Shown piece after piece: positions 1 through 8,540 of a stretch of DNA of 51,844 nt. The translations under genes and the position numbers were made by a program. The stretch's first letter is position 1. Every line of letters starts with the position of its first letter. Below the pieces are notes generated by a model. That model was given only the letters and a program-made list of their open reading frames with translations, made no database searches and was not told where the DNA came from. Origin of the DNA: Bradyrhizobium manausense (lineage in GTDB: Bacteria > Pseudomonadota > Alphaproteobacteria > Rhizobiales > Xanthobacteraceae); the NCBI RefSeq assembly GCF_001440035.1, contig NZ_LJYG01000012.1, forward strand, positions 1 through 51,844, written 5' to 3'.

Positions 1-381
1 GCTCTCGGCCAGCAACAGCTCCAGCTTGTCGCCAAGCCGCTTGCGCCAGTGGCTCAGGTCCGAGCGCTCATGCGGGAACGCGTGCTGAAAGAACTCTTCA
101 CCGGTGAAGTACTGGAAATACGGGTCGTGGACCCAGCGCTCGCACACCCCCTCATCGGACAGGCCGTATATGTGCTTGAGCAGCAGCAGCCCGATCATGA
201 AGCGGGTCGCGATGCCCGGCCGACCGTTCTCGCTGTAGAGCGGCGCGATCTCGCCGTCGATCCAGTCCCAGTCGACTTTGCCGGCGAGCTGAACCAGCTC
301 GTGCTTCATGTTGATGATCTGGTCCAGCCTGGCCCGGAACAGATCGCCCGATCCCGTCGCTTTGGGCTTCTTCGGTCGCAT
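1..381 (-). CDS. IS5-like transposase, N-terminal 127 residues (partial)
   Basis: The protein begins MRPKKPKATGSD, preceded by a GGAGG ribosome site. It follows the complete copy at 26150 residue by residue to DLSHWRKRLGDKLELLLAES at the window edge. This part is the conserved N-terminal region of IS5-type transposases; the DDE catalytic residues lie beyond the edge. No frame break is visible, so the gene may be intact outside the window. The gene runs outward, away from the T3SS cluster. Confidence 0.85.
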   Translation of the reverse strand, partial: MRPKKPKATGSGDLFRARLDQIINMKHELVQLAGKVDWDWIDGEIAPLYSENGRPGIATRFMIGLLLLKHIYGLSDEGVCERWVHDPYFQYFTGEEFFQHAFPHERSDLSHWRKRLGDKLELLLAES

Positions 382-549
382 CGCCACCTCCGATGCGAGG
401 ACGGAATCATGACTGGCGATTCGATGGAATCCTCAAAACGAAATTGCAGGGTTCCGATGCCCGAAGCATCAAAACCCTGCAATCCCAAAACAGGCCACAA
501 CGAATATTGCGATCCCAGCTCAATCGCTTAGCCGCTCTTCACGGACGAC
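1..549 (-). mobile_element. IS5-like insertion sequence, cut by the window edge
   Basis: This is the transposase-start end of the same element that is complete at 25982-27498, here in the opposite orientation. Its outer terminus is the 9-bp GTCGTCCGT read inward from 549, matching both ends of the complete copy. Between terminus and transposase start lies the same stem-loop as in the complete copy. The other end is outside the window, so target duplication cannot be checked. The right edge abuts non-IS sequence carrying a GGAGG at 559-563. Confidence 0.9.
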
Positions 550-860
550 TGTTTATTTCCTCCAGAAGAAGTTAAGTCCGTTCGAAGTTGCACCGGGACA
601 GAAGTGTGGACCAACCGGAACTAGAATTTCCCTACCTCTGTACGCAAGCACAGCTCTTCGCTGGGCTAAGCCCAAAATGTGTTTTGAAAATATTTCGTAA
701 GCCTGCTTGAGCGAGAATCCTGATTCAGGAAGGTCGATTGTGTGCCTAACGTCAGACGATCAGGTAAAGTTAGCGGCGACGTGACTCGGCGCTCCGGGGG
801 GCCCACACACGATGGGGAGCGCTGTCCCTACCACGCGCCGCTAGCTTCAAACCGAATTGT
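550..860. other. Short region without a supported gene, between IS5 edge and tts box
   Basis: No convincing reading frame is visible on either strand. On the minus strand a strong ribosome-site sequence, GGAGG (559-563) followed by AAATAAACA, ends exactly where the IS begins. It lies about 300 nt downstream of the tts box at 861-890. This looks like the leader of a TtsI-controlled gene whose coding part was replaced by the IS; that is inference. Confidence 0.4.
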
Positions 861-890
861 ACACAGGCAAGCTGTCGAAAAACTGACGAG
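861..890 (-). promoter_or_regulatory. tts box (TtsI binding site), pointing left
   Basis: Read on the minus strand the site is CGTCAGTTTTTCGACAGCTT followed by GCC. This matches the tts-box pattern CGTCAGCTTnTCGnnAGCTnnCC at nearly every fixed position and resembles the box before nolB (11712). TtsI binds such boxes to switch on T3SS and effector genes. No intact gene follows within the 311 bp before the IS5 edge. Confidence 0.7.
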
Positions 891-1037
891 CCTCACCCCA
901 GGCCTAACCCGAAAAGTGGCCTGTGTGGACGCTTACGATCAGATATCGCGGCAACAAGCCCCTCGAAACCGCCGACACTTATTGTTCCCTCGAAACCAAA
1001 GCCGATTCCTCTTGCTCTTCCTGAGCAACAAATTCGT

Positions 1038-1584
1038 ATCACGCCGGATCTGGGAGAAGGATAGGCGCGAGGCATCATGGATCGCGACATGGACGAACTC
1101 GTGCCGCCGCGGCTTTCGCCTTTCTGGCGAGCCCGGGTGATGCGGTGGCCGGGCCTCGCGACCTGTCGAGCTTCTTAACTCGATATGGATGAGCTCGCTG
1201 GAATGCTCGCTCTCGTAGCGGCGCACCGGGGCGGCGTTCCAGTGGCTTGAGCTTGTTGAGGCCGAGGCGCAGCACCCGGCTCACCGTCGCCGCCGACCGA
1301 CCTCCTTGGCAATCTGCTTGCCTGTCATGCGCTAACGATGCGAAGCCTCGATTCGGTTGATCACGGCTGGAGCGTCGGGCTGCGCAGACGATGCGGCCGT
1401 GATGAACGATCGCTCAGTCCCCTTACGGTCTCGCGGCAATACCCATCAATCCACTTCCGAGCGGTCCGCGGGCAGACAGACGCCTGCGGCTCGTGCGGCG
1501 GCCTCCGGCATCCGCCCGCTCTGCACCAGCCGAACAATGCGCTCTCGACCTCGCGGCGAGCCGAGCATTCTCATGGACGTCCAT
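1038..1584 (-). pseudogene. IS481-family transposase remnant
   Basis: The N-terminus MDVHENARLAARG at 1584, then SRVLRLGLNKLKPLE, RRYESEHSSELIHIE and EFVHVAIHDASRLSFSQI, follow the order of IS481-family transposases: a helix-turn-helix followed by an rve integrase core. These pieces fall in different reading frames, so several frameshifts separate them. The frame loses similarity after about 1038 and the C-terminal catalytic part is gone. No terminal repeats were identified. It is an old, inactive fragment. Confidence 0.75.
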
Positions 1585-1728
1585 TCGATTTCTCTTGTGG
1601 ATTGCTAAAGCTTCGACACCTTTAGCTTCCCCGATCGGAACCGAATGGATGAGACATTGATGTCGACAAGCGCCGCACACTGGCTAGCGGTCAATCAACA
1701 TCGGACGAATACCGTCGAACCACCAATT

Positions 1729-1917
1729 TCATTCGGTCGCGCTTGCTCCGGCGCGGTCGATGACCCAGGCCACCATGTGGCCCTTGGCCTGCTCGGCCTG
1801 CACGTGCCGGAGGGCCTCAGAGTAGGTTAGTAAGGGTTCCTGCGCCGGATAGACAACGCGGTTGGTCGGCGTGACGAAGTGGTGGCAACACACGCGGTAG
1901 TCTTTAGCCTCGAACAT
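1729..1917 (-). CDS. Small hypothetical protein, 62 aa
   Basis: I do not recognise a family. The start at 1917 (MFEAKDYRV) is chosen because AGAGGAGG lies just upstream; an upstream extension to 1968 has no such site. The protein is soluble, with two adjacent cysteines (C10, C11) and a C-terminal half that looks helical (TYSEALRHVQAEQAKGHMV). It stands alone between the IS481 remnant and an empty stretch. Codon use looks like a real gene. Function unknown. Confidence 0.6.
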   Translation of the reverse strand: MFEAKDYRVCCHHFVTPTNRVVYPAQEPLLTYSEALRHVQAEQAKGHMVAWVIDRAGASATE

Positions 1918-2641
1918 CGAAATCCTCCTCTCGCCTCTGATTGCGCTGCCATACGCCCACGCTTTCAAATCCTGCTTATCACAGAGAATGCGGCCTCTTA
2001 GAGGCCGCGCGTCTCTTCCAACTGCGCTCCCAATGGCGATTTAGGCTCCATGCGTCAAGATTGTTCGACCCACCATTTCTTGTAGCTGGGGAAACGGCCC
2101 TTCGTGTGCATGATCGTGCCGCCAGATCGAAGAAAAGTGCCACCAATGCCGAAGGACAATTTGAAGCAGATGTGCCTTTGCAAGTCGCTCTGGACGATGC
2201 CGACGCCATGATCGCGGTCAATGATGACGAACTGAGGGGCGAATACCTCAAGGGCGGTTGCGAAGGCCGGAAGGACTCTGCGGCTGAGATCCCCGCGGGC
2301 TGAACCAATCGGGACCTGGCTAAAATCATCTCGCTTCCGATTGCGCCGCGAGCAACCCGCAATTGCCCCGCGTGCGAAATTCCGGCGCGAGACGTCGGAC
2401 TGGCGTTGCTGTATCGTTTTTGGAGGGGCGAGAAGCCGGCAAAATGCAAAACGAAAGCGCGGGACCCCGCGCTCGATGCTGCTTGCTAAGCGAGATGATC
2501 CCGGTTGCATGATGATGCGATGTGCTGGGGTTATCACGGTTCGGTTTCCATGCTGGCTGAACGGGTTTCCCGGCGCCAATCCCGCTACGAGGAACTCCGC
2601 GGCAAGAACCTCAAGTTAAAACTTGGAGCGGTGAGGGGGAG
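1918..2641. other. Stretch without a gene I can support
   Basis: Overlapping open frames exist on both strands between about 1941 and 2579. None has a clear ribosome site, a recognisable domain or consistent codon use. A minus-strand frame ending near 2055 has a plausible C-terminal part (ALEVFAPQFVIIDRDHG), so a decayed gene is possible. Confidence 0.3.
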
Positions 2642-2953
2642 ATGACCGCCCGATCGTCCGGCGAGCGGACCCTGATGAGCCTGCAATTCCATCGTGCCGT
2701 CGAAGACATGGAGATATGGAGCGCAAACGGCGACGGTTATTCGTTCGTGATCAGTTTTGAAACTCCCACCGGTGCCGGCTTTCGCGGAAGGCTCGGCTAC
2801 GTCGCGTCATGGCGCCCGTTTGACCAGCGCCGTTGCGCGATCAGAGTTATCGGCTCGCCGTTCCAAAGTCTTGCCGAAGCCGAGCGCGCGTGCAATGTCA
2901 TGCTGAAATATCTCAACGATCAAACGGATTGCGTGCGCCCCTGGAAAACATGA
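2642..2953 (+). CDS. Hypothetical protein, 103 aa
   Basis: No family recognised. The ATG at 2642 follows GGTGAGGGGGAG, a strong ribosome site. A second Met at residue 12 (MSLQFHRAVEDMEIW) could also start it. The sequence suggests a small soluble alpha/beta domain: strands such as GYSFVISFETPTGAGF and RRCAIRVIG, then a C-terminal helix (LAEAERACNVMLKYLND). There are no membrane segments or signal peptide. It is monocistronic and its role is unknown. Confidence 0.65.
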   Translation: MTARSSGERTLMSLQFHRAVEDMEIWSANGDGYSFVISFETPTGAGFRGRLGYVASWRPFDQRRCAIRVIGSPFQSLAEAERACNVMLKYLNDQTDCVRPWKT

Positions 2954-3163
2954 AGCACGCACTAAAATGCAGCAGTCGTTCGCGCCCCGACTGGCATATT
3001 TGTAGCGACTGACTAAACCAGGCTTCGGTCAATGTGCGATTCTAGAGCGTCAATGTCGACCAAGAGTTGATCCGGACCCTATTCCGCGTGATCAATCCCT
3101 GTAACCCGATGACGTGGTTTGTTGGTACCACCAGTATTGTGAAATATTGCTGATTCTCTGATC

Positions 3164-3604
3164 TCAAGTCACCGCGCGCGCCGTTTGAAACGCTCCGAGG
3201 AGACCGTCCAGCACGATCACGGCGACAAGACCTAGAAGCTCGGTGACGATGCCCGCCAGGACGAGATCCAGATAGCTCTGCTGTGGGCCATCCCACAGGT
3301 TGAAAGCAGGCTTATCACCGCTTGTGCGCAGAACGTCGAGCGTACACGAGCCGATCACCGCGACGCGATGCATGAGAGCGGGATCGATGTCTATCCGAGA
3401 CACGATGACGGTACAGATCTGGCTGAGCAAGTCGAGCGCGATCGTCAAGCCGCCGAAGGCCGAGCCCGTCAGTGCGGCAAGAATGTTCTTGGCGAGAGCG
3501 AGCGATACCAAAGGACGCCTTCGATCGCCAGCACCCAGTATCGCTCGTTTCGAAGGCCGGCAACGAGGCTGACCGCTCAAAAATTGGACGATGCTCGCGC
3601 TCAA
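3164..3604 (-). pseudogene. GntP-type (gluconate/H+ symporter) permease fragment
   Basis: The stretch LVSLALAKNILAALTGSAFG followed by GLTIALDLL and IDPALMHRVAVIGS recalls the late membrane segments of GntP permeases (typically NLLAALTGSASGGMSIAL, then LHRVA..ASGG.D). The upstream piece ASLPAFE, expected just before, sits in another frame. The family's C-terminal loop is partly replaced (DVLRTSGDKPAFNLWDGPQQ) before YLDLVLAGIV resumes. At least one frameshift and loss of the N-terminal two thirds make it non-functional. Confidence 0.55.
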
Positions 3605-4093
3605 TACCGGCTAAATGGACGCGTTGGCTCCCCCGTCCATGGTACCGCAGCGCCGGCAGTCGCGGTTGAAGAGGATGATAGTGTCGCAATCGCCGCGCTG
3701 CCCGCGCGCCGCAAACGGCATCGTGCCCAAAAATAGCGTCGGCGTCGCGTTCTGTATCGATTGCGTCTCTCTGCGCATGCGATGGCACGTATCAGCCTAT
3801 CGCGGGTTTATTCGTCTTCGCTATCCATGATCGGGCCCCGCACCGCGAGTTTGTTTTCTGCTGTCATCTTGTCAACGCTTTCCGTGCAGCATCGAACGCT
3901 TCCTGATCCTTCGGTTTGCAGGATCAAACCGGGAGCCTGGGGCATAGCTCTCGATACGCTTGGCCAAGGAACGATTGCGCCCCCAATCCCGCCCTTCGTA
4001 CTTCTCGAAAATGATGACGTTGCGTGTCTAATAACTAGGCCCTGAAACAAGCTCCACGCGGTCGCAGGCTGCCCTTGGCGGCCGGTTGATTGT
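3605..4093. other. No gene seen
   Basis: Only short overlapping open frames without ribosome sites occur. Some upstream GntP-like debris may extend to about 3790 on the minus strand, but I cannot align it with confidence. Confidence 0.3.
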
Positions 4094-4687
4094 CTACCTT
4101 CGGCAGGTAGTGCCCTCCAACAGGAGATAGTGCCCTCCAACAGTCGCGCTGATCCTGCAAGTACCACGCCGCGGATGATCGCCCAGCTTGCTTTGCGCTG
4201 TCGTCACGAAATTGACATTCGTAAAATCATGTAAACGGCGGCGGTTCACGCCCCTTTCGTTGTTTGCTAGTTCGTCAGCGATAAGCGAGTGTGCGAACGA
4301 CCGCCAGCCTGGTTCAATCGGTTTTGCACACGGCGTCACAAGCCTCCCTGTGCCATCCGGTGCCCACTCCAAAGCGAACGTATAATCTTTCTCTATTTTA
4401 ACACCCCGTTTGGCCCATAAAACCGCAACCGGCTCACCTGTGTCGGTCTTTCTGTCAAGCTCCAATTCCCTGGGAACGAAGTGTGCTACCGTCGAGACCT
4501 TGGCGAAGATTTGCTCGGCTGTATCAGCATCCTGCGCGCGCCAAGTTGACTTAACTTTGTCGATAGTGGCGCTGTCGGCGGCACGAGCGCCATCGTTGCT
4601 TCCGGCCAGTCTACCCGCCAAAGCCAGCCATAGACCAAAGCAGAGAACGAGACCGACACCGAACCAAAGCATGCGCCTTTCAGTCAT
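4094..4687 (-). CDS. Membrane-anchored or secreted hypothetical protein, 197 aa
   Basis: Family not recognised. Residues 6-27 form one hydrophobic segment (LWFGVGLVLCFGLWLALAG), so the rest is probably periplasmic, either anchored or after signal cleavage. The soluble part is well structured (SFAHSLIADELANNERGVNR, HDFTNVNFVTTAQSKL) and has two late cysteines. The start at 4687 follows GGGGTAAGAGAA. This ribosome-site segment is present twice in tandem (4688-4723). The last codons overlap a second short tandem repeat (4108-4143), so the C-terminus may have been altered by duplication. It is monocistronic. Confidence 0.65.
   Translation of the reverse strand: MTERRMLWFGVGLVLCFGLWLALAGRLAGSNDGARAADSATIDKVKSTWRAQDADTAEQIFAKVSTVAHFVPRELELDRKTDTGEPVAVLWAKRGVKIEKDYTFALEWAPDGTGRLVTPCAKPIEPGWRSFAHSLIADELANNERGVNRRRLHDFTNVNFVTTAQSKLGDHPRRGTCRISATVGGHYLLLEGTTCRR
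4108..4143. repeat. Direct repeat TAGTGCCCTCCAACAG x2, period 20
   Basis: Copies at 4108-4123 and 4128-4143 are identical. They lie in the last codons of the minus-strand gene 4094-4687 and encode part of its tail (HYLLLEGTT). Confidence 0.85.
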
Positions 4688-4723
4688 TTCTCTTACCCCA
4701 CGCAGTTCTCTTACCCCACGCAG
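4688..4723. repeat. Perfect tandem 18-bp repeat next to a start codon
   Basis: TTCTCTTACCCCACGCAG occurs at 4688-4705 and 4706-4723. Read on the minus strand each copy holds GGGGTAAGAG, so the ribosome site of the 197-aa gene is duplicated directly upstream of its ATG. Confidence 0.9.
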
Positions 4724-5359
4724 TTGGGTCCTAAATCGACGGATCGTATCCTCGAAAGACCCGCGGGGTACCTACCAGGAAGAGGCACCTATCAGAATTG
4801 GCTGGCCGGAAGAGTGCGCAACCGTGACTCGGCGTGTGTGTTACGTGTGAAGACGATGCTGTTCCTGCCGATGCCCATTTGCCCGCCAGTGCAGCGAAAT
4901 CTGACGATACTTGGCGCCATTACCCTGTCTGGAGCCTTGAATGAGCAACTCCGCCTCAATAACGAAGCGTCCGGTCTCTCGCTAAACTGCTAGGGGCGAT
5001 AAACACGATCGGTATGCGCGCGAATGCTGGGTGGCCCTTCTTCAGCGCGGCGCTTCCAATAATAGATATCCGACGGTCACAGAGAGAGCTTCAAAGCCTT
5101 GAAGCGTGCATTTTCCCCTGCAAGGGAGCTTGGACTTCGCGAGAAATGCGTTGCACACGGAAATGGTATCCAACCGGCCTTTTGGGCCACTTAGTCGGCA
5201 GGCGGCATGCAGCATCGCTACCGGCCCGGCAATACTCTTCTTCGACAAGCCTATGGGAGGGCACAGTCAACTACCAACGTTTGCACTTGATGGAGATGAC
5301 GGACGCATGCCACTCGTGCGCGACAAAACCGTTAGGGAATTCGAAACTGGTGAAGAAGA
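4724..5359. other. Intergenic region before the porin gene, no gene seen
   Basis: Several short frames overlap here but none is convincing. The last part must hold the promoter of the porin gene at 5360; I could not pick out a clear -35/-10 pair. Confidence 0.3.
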
Positions 5360-6127
5360 ATGAGAAAAGTCCTGCTGGGCACGGTCGTCATTGCTCTGGC
5401 CGCTCCTGCCGCTGCCGCTGATCTGGCCCCACGGCCCTACACCAAAACGTCCCCTGCGGTCATTCCGATCTACGATTGGACTGGTTTCTACGTCGGCCTC
5501 AATGGCGGTGGTGGCTCGGCCCATCAGTGCTGGGACGTGGTCAATGCCGGCGGTTTCGTCATCGCTCCGCCCCTTGCAATGGGATGCCAGAATGCGACCG
5601 GAGGTACCGTCGGCGGTCAGATCGGCTACCGCTGGCAGATAGCGAACTCGGTATTCGGCCTGGAGGCCCAGGGCAACTGGGGCAATTTCAAGGGCTCCAA
5701 CGCGAATCTCGCTTTCGCAGGCGTCCAGGATGAAGCCAAGTTCGATGCATTCGGTCTAATGACGGGCCAAATCGGTTACGCCTGGAATAATGTCTTGGTC
5801 TATGTAAAAGGCGGCGCTGCGGTTGTCCGGGACAAATACCGTGTCTACGATTTTGGGACCGGGCTCACCCTCAACAACGGTAGCGAAACCCGCTGGGGCG
5901 GAGCGGTCGGTGCGGGCCTTGAATTTGGCTTCGCTCCGAACTGGTCCGTCGGCGTTGAGTACGATCACTTGTTCCTGAGCCATCGGGACGTGGATTTCTT
6001 TTCAACCGGAATAGTGGGTGTACCGGTGGGGGCTTTTGCAGGAACGGCCCGTATTGGTCAGGACGTCGACATCGGTATGGTCCGCGTGAACTATCGCTGG
6101 GGTGCTCCCGTTCCCGCGACATATTGA
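5360..6127 (+). CDS. Omp25/Omp31-like outer membrane beta-barrel protein, 255 aa
   Basis: The signal peptide MRKVLLGTVVIALAAPAAAA ends before DLAPRPYTK. The family hallmark DWTGFYVGLNGGGG follows at about residue 40, and alternating barrel strands run to the C-terminus (MVRVNYRWG). Further family features are GGQIGYRWQ, GLMTGQIGYAWNNVLVYVKG and VGVEYDHLFLSHRDV. The protein should form a small eight-stranded barrel in the outer membrane, as in the Omp25/RopB family of Rhizobiales, with a structural or surface role rather than a known transport function. The ATG follows GAAGAAGA. It appears monocistronic, with no frame damage. Confidence 0.9.
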   Translation: MRKVLLGTVVIALAAPAAAADLAPRPYTKTSPAVIPIYDWTGFYVGLNGGGGSAHQCWDVVNAGGFVIAPPLAMGCQNATGGTVGGQIGYRWQIANSVFGLEAQGNWGNFKGSNANLAFAGVQDEAKFDAFGLMTGQIGYAWNNVLVYVKGGAAVVRDKYRVYDFGTGLTLNNGSETRWGGAVGAGLEFGFAPNWSVGVEYDHLFLSHRDVDFFSTGIVGVPVGAFAGTARIGQDVDIGMVRVNYRWGAPVPATY

Positions 6128-6563
6128 TTTGCAAGAACAGACTTCTCGTCGAGCTCGTCGCGGACTGCAGCTGCAATCGCCGTGATCTGCCGGGTCTGCT
6201 TGGCGGGGGAATCTCAGGCGGTTCGCTTGCGTGATGCTGCAATAATCCGCGTCGTCAATGAGAAGTTCTAGATAGCCTCGTTGTTTTACGATGCCGCAAT
6301 GGACGCCACCTCGCCACTACGAAAAGATTGCGGGCAGACGCCATGAACGTCAGGCGCGAGCCTTGTCCGAGATGTGGAAAGCCGATGACTTGGTTTCTGG
6401 ATCAAGCAGCAAGCAGCACAAATTTTCAGGTGCTTTGACCGCGACACAGGTCACCTGACAGAGCTTGGATTGAGATTCTTTGAGGCCGCTGAGCGAAAAG
6501 CAAAGTAACACATGGCGCCTTCCGAGGTGACTGGCGCGTCCATAGACATCAGGTGATCCGGCC
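6128..6563. other. Intergenic region, nothing recognised
   Basis: No supported gene on either strand and no RNA gene that I can recognise. Confidence 0.3.
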
Positions 6564-6770
6564 ATGCTGACAGCCGACGAATGCCGCGACTTCTCAAGTC
6601 ACTATAAGGCTCTGGCAGGAGCAGGTGACATTTCGCCAAAGCGATTGAGCACTCTGATTAGCATCTCGAAGAGCTTTGCAGAGTTGGCCAAACAGCTTGA
6701 GCTACTTGCAACGATCGCCAGCGAAGAAGATCGCAAGGTTCTGCCGTTTTTTAGGCATGGCGGCGGCTAG
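6564..6770 (+). CDS. Small hypothetical protein, 68 aa
   Basis: Family not recognised. The ATG at 6564 starts MLTADECRDFSSHYKALAGA. The sequence is strongly helical (SPKRLSTLISISKSFAELAK followed by QLELLATIASEEDRK) and soluble. Short, helical, charged proteins of this kind are common in bradyrhizobial islands. No clear purine-rich ribosome site precedes it, which lowers confidence. It has no obvious operon partner. Confidence 0.5.
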   Translation: MLTADECRDFSSHYKALAGAGDISPKRLSTLISISKSFAELAKQLELLATIASEEDRKVLPFFRHGGG

Positions 6771-7550
6771 GAAGCAGCGGTCCCGATTCATTGCCGCAAC
6801 CTGGGGTCTTCAGCGGGGCATACATAAGAGAGCACCTCTAGTTCCTTAATCGGTCTTTTCTTATTACGCGCTTCGAACTCGTGTATGTCACCGCCATCGC
6901 TCAGCGACTTACTGTCCAGCCGAGCAACAATGCTCGGTCTGTCGTTTGCGAATAGCCAATGGTTAAAGCCAAGAAGAGAGGCTACATACGGCGTCGCCCG
7001 GGTGGCGGTCATCGACGGGGGCGTCCTCAAGCCTCAAGATATCGGAGCAACCTCGGAATAAAGAGGCCGCTTGCCCCACTGGGCCCGTATGACAATCCCC
7101 TTGACTTAGCCGGCTGCGGCACCGAGGCGCCGGCCCTGCTCCACACTCCAGCTGAATTTGCGATCTCGCTGCTGCCGGTCAATTACAACGCTTTCCAGAC
7201 TAGAGTTCCTCGGCCTTTTCGCGGTTCTCAACTCAGCTGTGTTATGCTCGTCGCTGCAGAGGCCCTTTCATGATGGCAGGAGGTCCCCCGGGCAAGTGTA
7301 CCCATCGACTCGCTCCAGCGACTGCCGGCCGTTGCTAGACACACTCGGAAAGGCTAGCGCGCGCCCCGGTCGAGCATCGCGGCCGGCTCGGCTCGCCTCG
7401 ATCAAATGCTGCTCGAAGCCCTCTTGCCGGCCTGGCCCGCCTGCTGCTCTTCCGACACGGCGCGTTGCACCTGCGACCAAGCCGTTACATCGGATGGTTG
7501 GTCAAAGTTCTGCGGGTCTACGGTAGCCTTAGGTCCAAAATCATCCGAGC
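6771..7550. other. Mostly featureless; possible coding remnants on the minus strand
   Basis: A minus-strand frame from about 7660 to 7402, without a usable start codon, reads in part DFGPKATVDPQNFDQPSDVT followed by AWSQVQRAVSEEQQAGQAG, a coding-like composition. A second minus frame (7268-7480) begins MVAGATRRVG. Both lie around or downstream of the tts box at 7551-7580. I recognise neither, and they cannot both be real over their whole length. Confidence 0.3.
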
Positions 7551-7580
7551 CCGGGGCAAGCTGTCGAGAAGCTGACGCGC
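7551..7580 (-). promoter_or_regulatory. tts box (TtsI binding site), pointing left
   Basis: On the minus strand it reads CGTCAGCTTCTCGACAGCTT followed by GCCCCGG. It matches the fixed positions of the tts consensus at least as well as the box before nolB. It shares the core TCGACAGCTTGCC with the box at 861-890. No intact effector gene follows; the best candidate is a 70-codon frame at 7268-7480. Confidence 0.65.
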
Positions 7581-8540
7581 CCGCATTTCGTTGAGCCGCG
7601 CAGGATGCATGCTCCGCTTGTCCTGAGTGCGTCTGTATGGCACCTAGTGATTCGGTAGAGGCTCATGGGCCCTACCGCAGTCTTGAGGGGCGGCCATCTA
7701 GAAGGTTGCAAGGGCACGTCTTAGCCCCTCTTCGTCCGTGCCTCGCACGGCCTTAGCTCTTGCTTGCTGACGAAAACACTTCTGGCGAATTGCACTGATT
7801 AAGGCCCGGGCGCTCCCGATGGTCCACAACTCGACGGCTTTATCATCGAGGCGTGCATTTCAATGCTACTTTCGCGAGTTTTTGGCCGATTTCTGAGCTG
7901 TTCACACTGCTATGAAAGCCTTAAGCGGAAGGTGCCAGACGTCCGCAAGGCCCGCGATCCCGCATGCGCTACGCCCCCAGGTGTAAACAACCAAACATCA
8001 TCCGGCCTTATGCTGCCCTTGCCGTGACGTTGAGATGCAGGCGCCCCTCGCAGATATCTTGCTCTTGCGTTTTTAACGCGTGGCACACAAAAAAGTCGAA
8101 TCCCTTCGCGCTTTCCTCTGACGGGTTTGTAGCTAAAGAGCCTCACCACAATCGCCGCCCCGCAACGATGTTGTCGAACTCAAGCGCGCGGTCGTCATTG
8201 GACCTGCAATTAAGCATTTTCCGCCCGTCAACTGAACGCCGCGCTCGCCATATCGTTTGCGCTTGCCGGGATCAGCGGCTCGACCTTAGGCGACTGTCGC
8301 TATTGAGACAATGTCCGCAACTTGACGCCACACCGCCACGAGGAAGTGCCTGCAAAGCCTGCGAATTCACTTCGGCACGCGACTTGCTCTCTTTGCGGCA
8401 TCATCATCAATCGCAGTGCGATGGTCTTCGGGACGGACTCGGCGCGCGTCGCTGTTAGCGTCTGGTCCGCGCCGGCGGTTTGCTGCGGCGATAACTTAAG
8501 GGCGCTCGGTCGTGCGCGAGAAAATGCAGGGAAGTGTTGG
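7581..8540. other. Long stretch without a supported gene
   Basis: The only hint of coding is a minus-strand frame at 7698-7859 reading DDKAVELWTIGSARALISAI and then RQKCFRQQARAKAVRG. It looks protein-like but has no start codon, so it may be the end of a lost gene. Nothing is recognised between 7900 and 8540. The T3SS-linked position and the adjacent tts box fit a degraded effector locus; that is inference. Confidence 0.3.

Noticed and set aside
893..1140. Small open frames over the tts box and IS481 remnant
   Set aside because: They are shadows of the broken IS481 frame or have no ribosome site.
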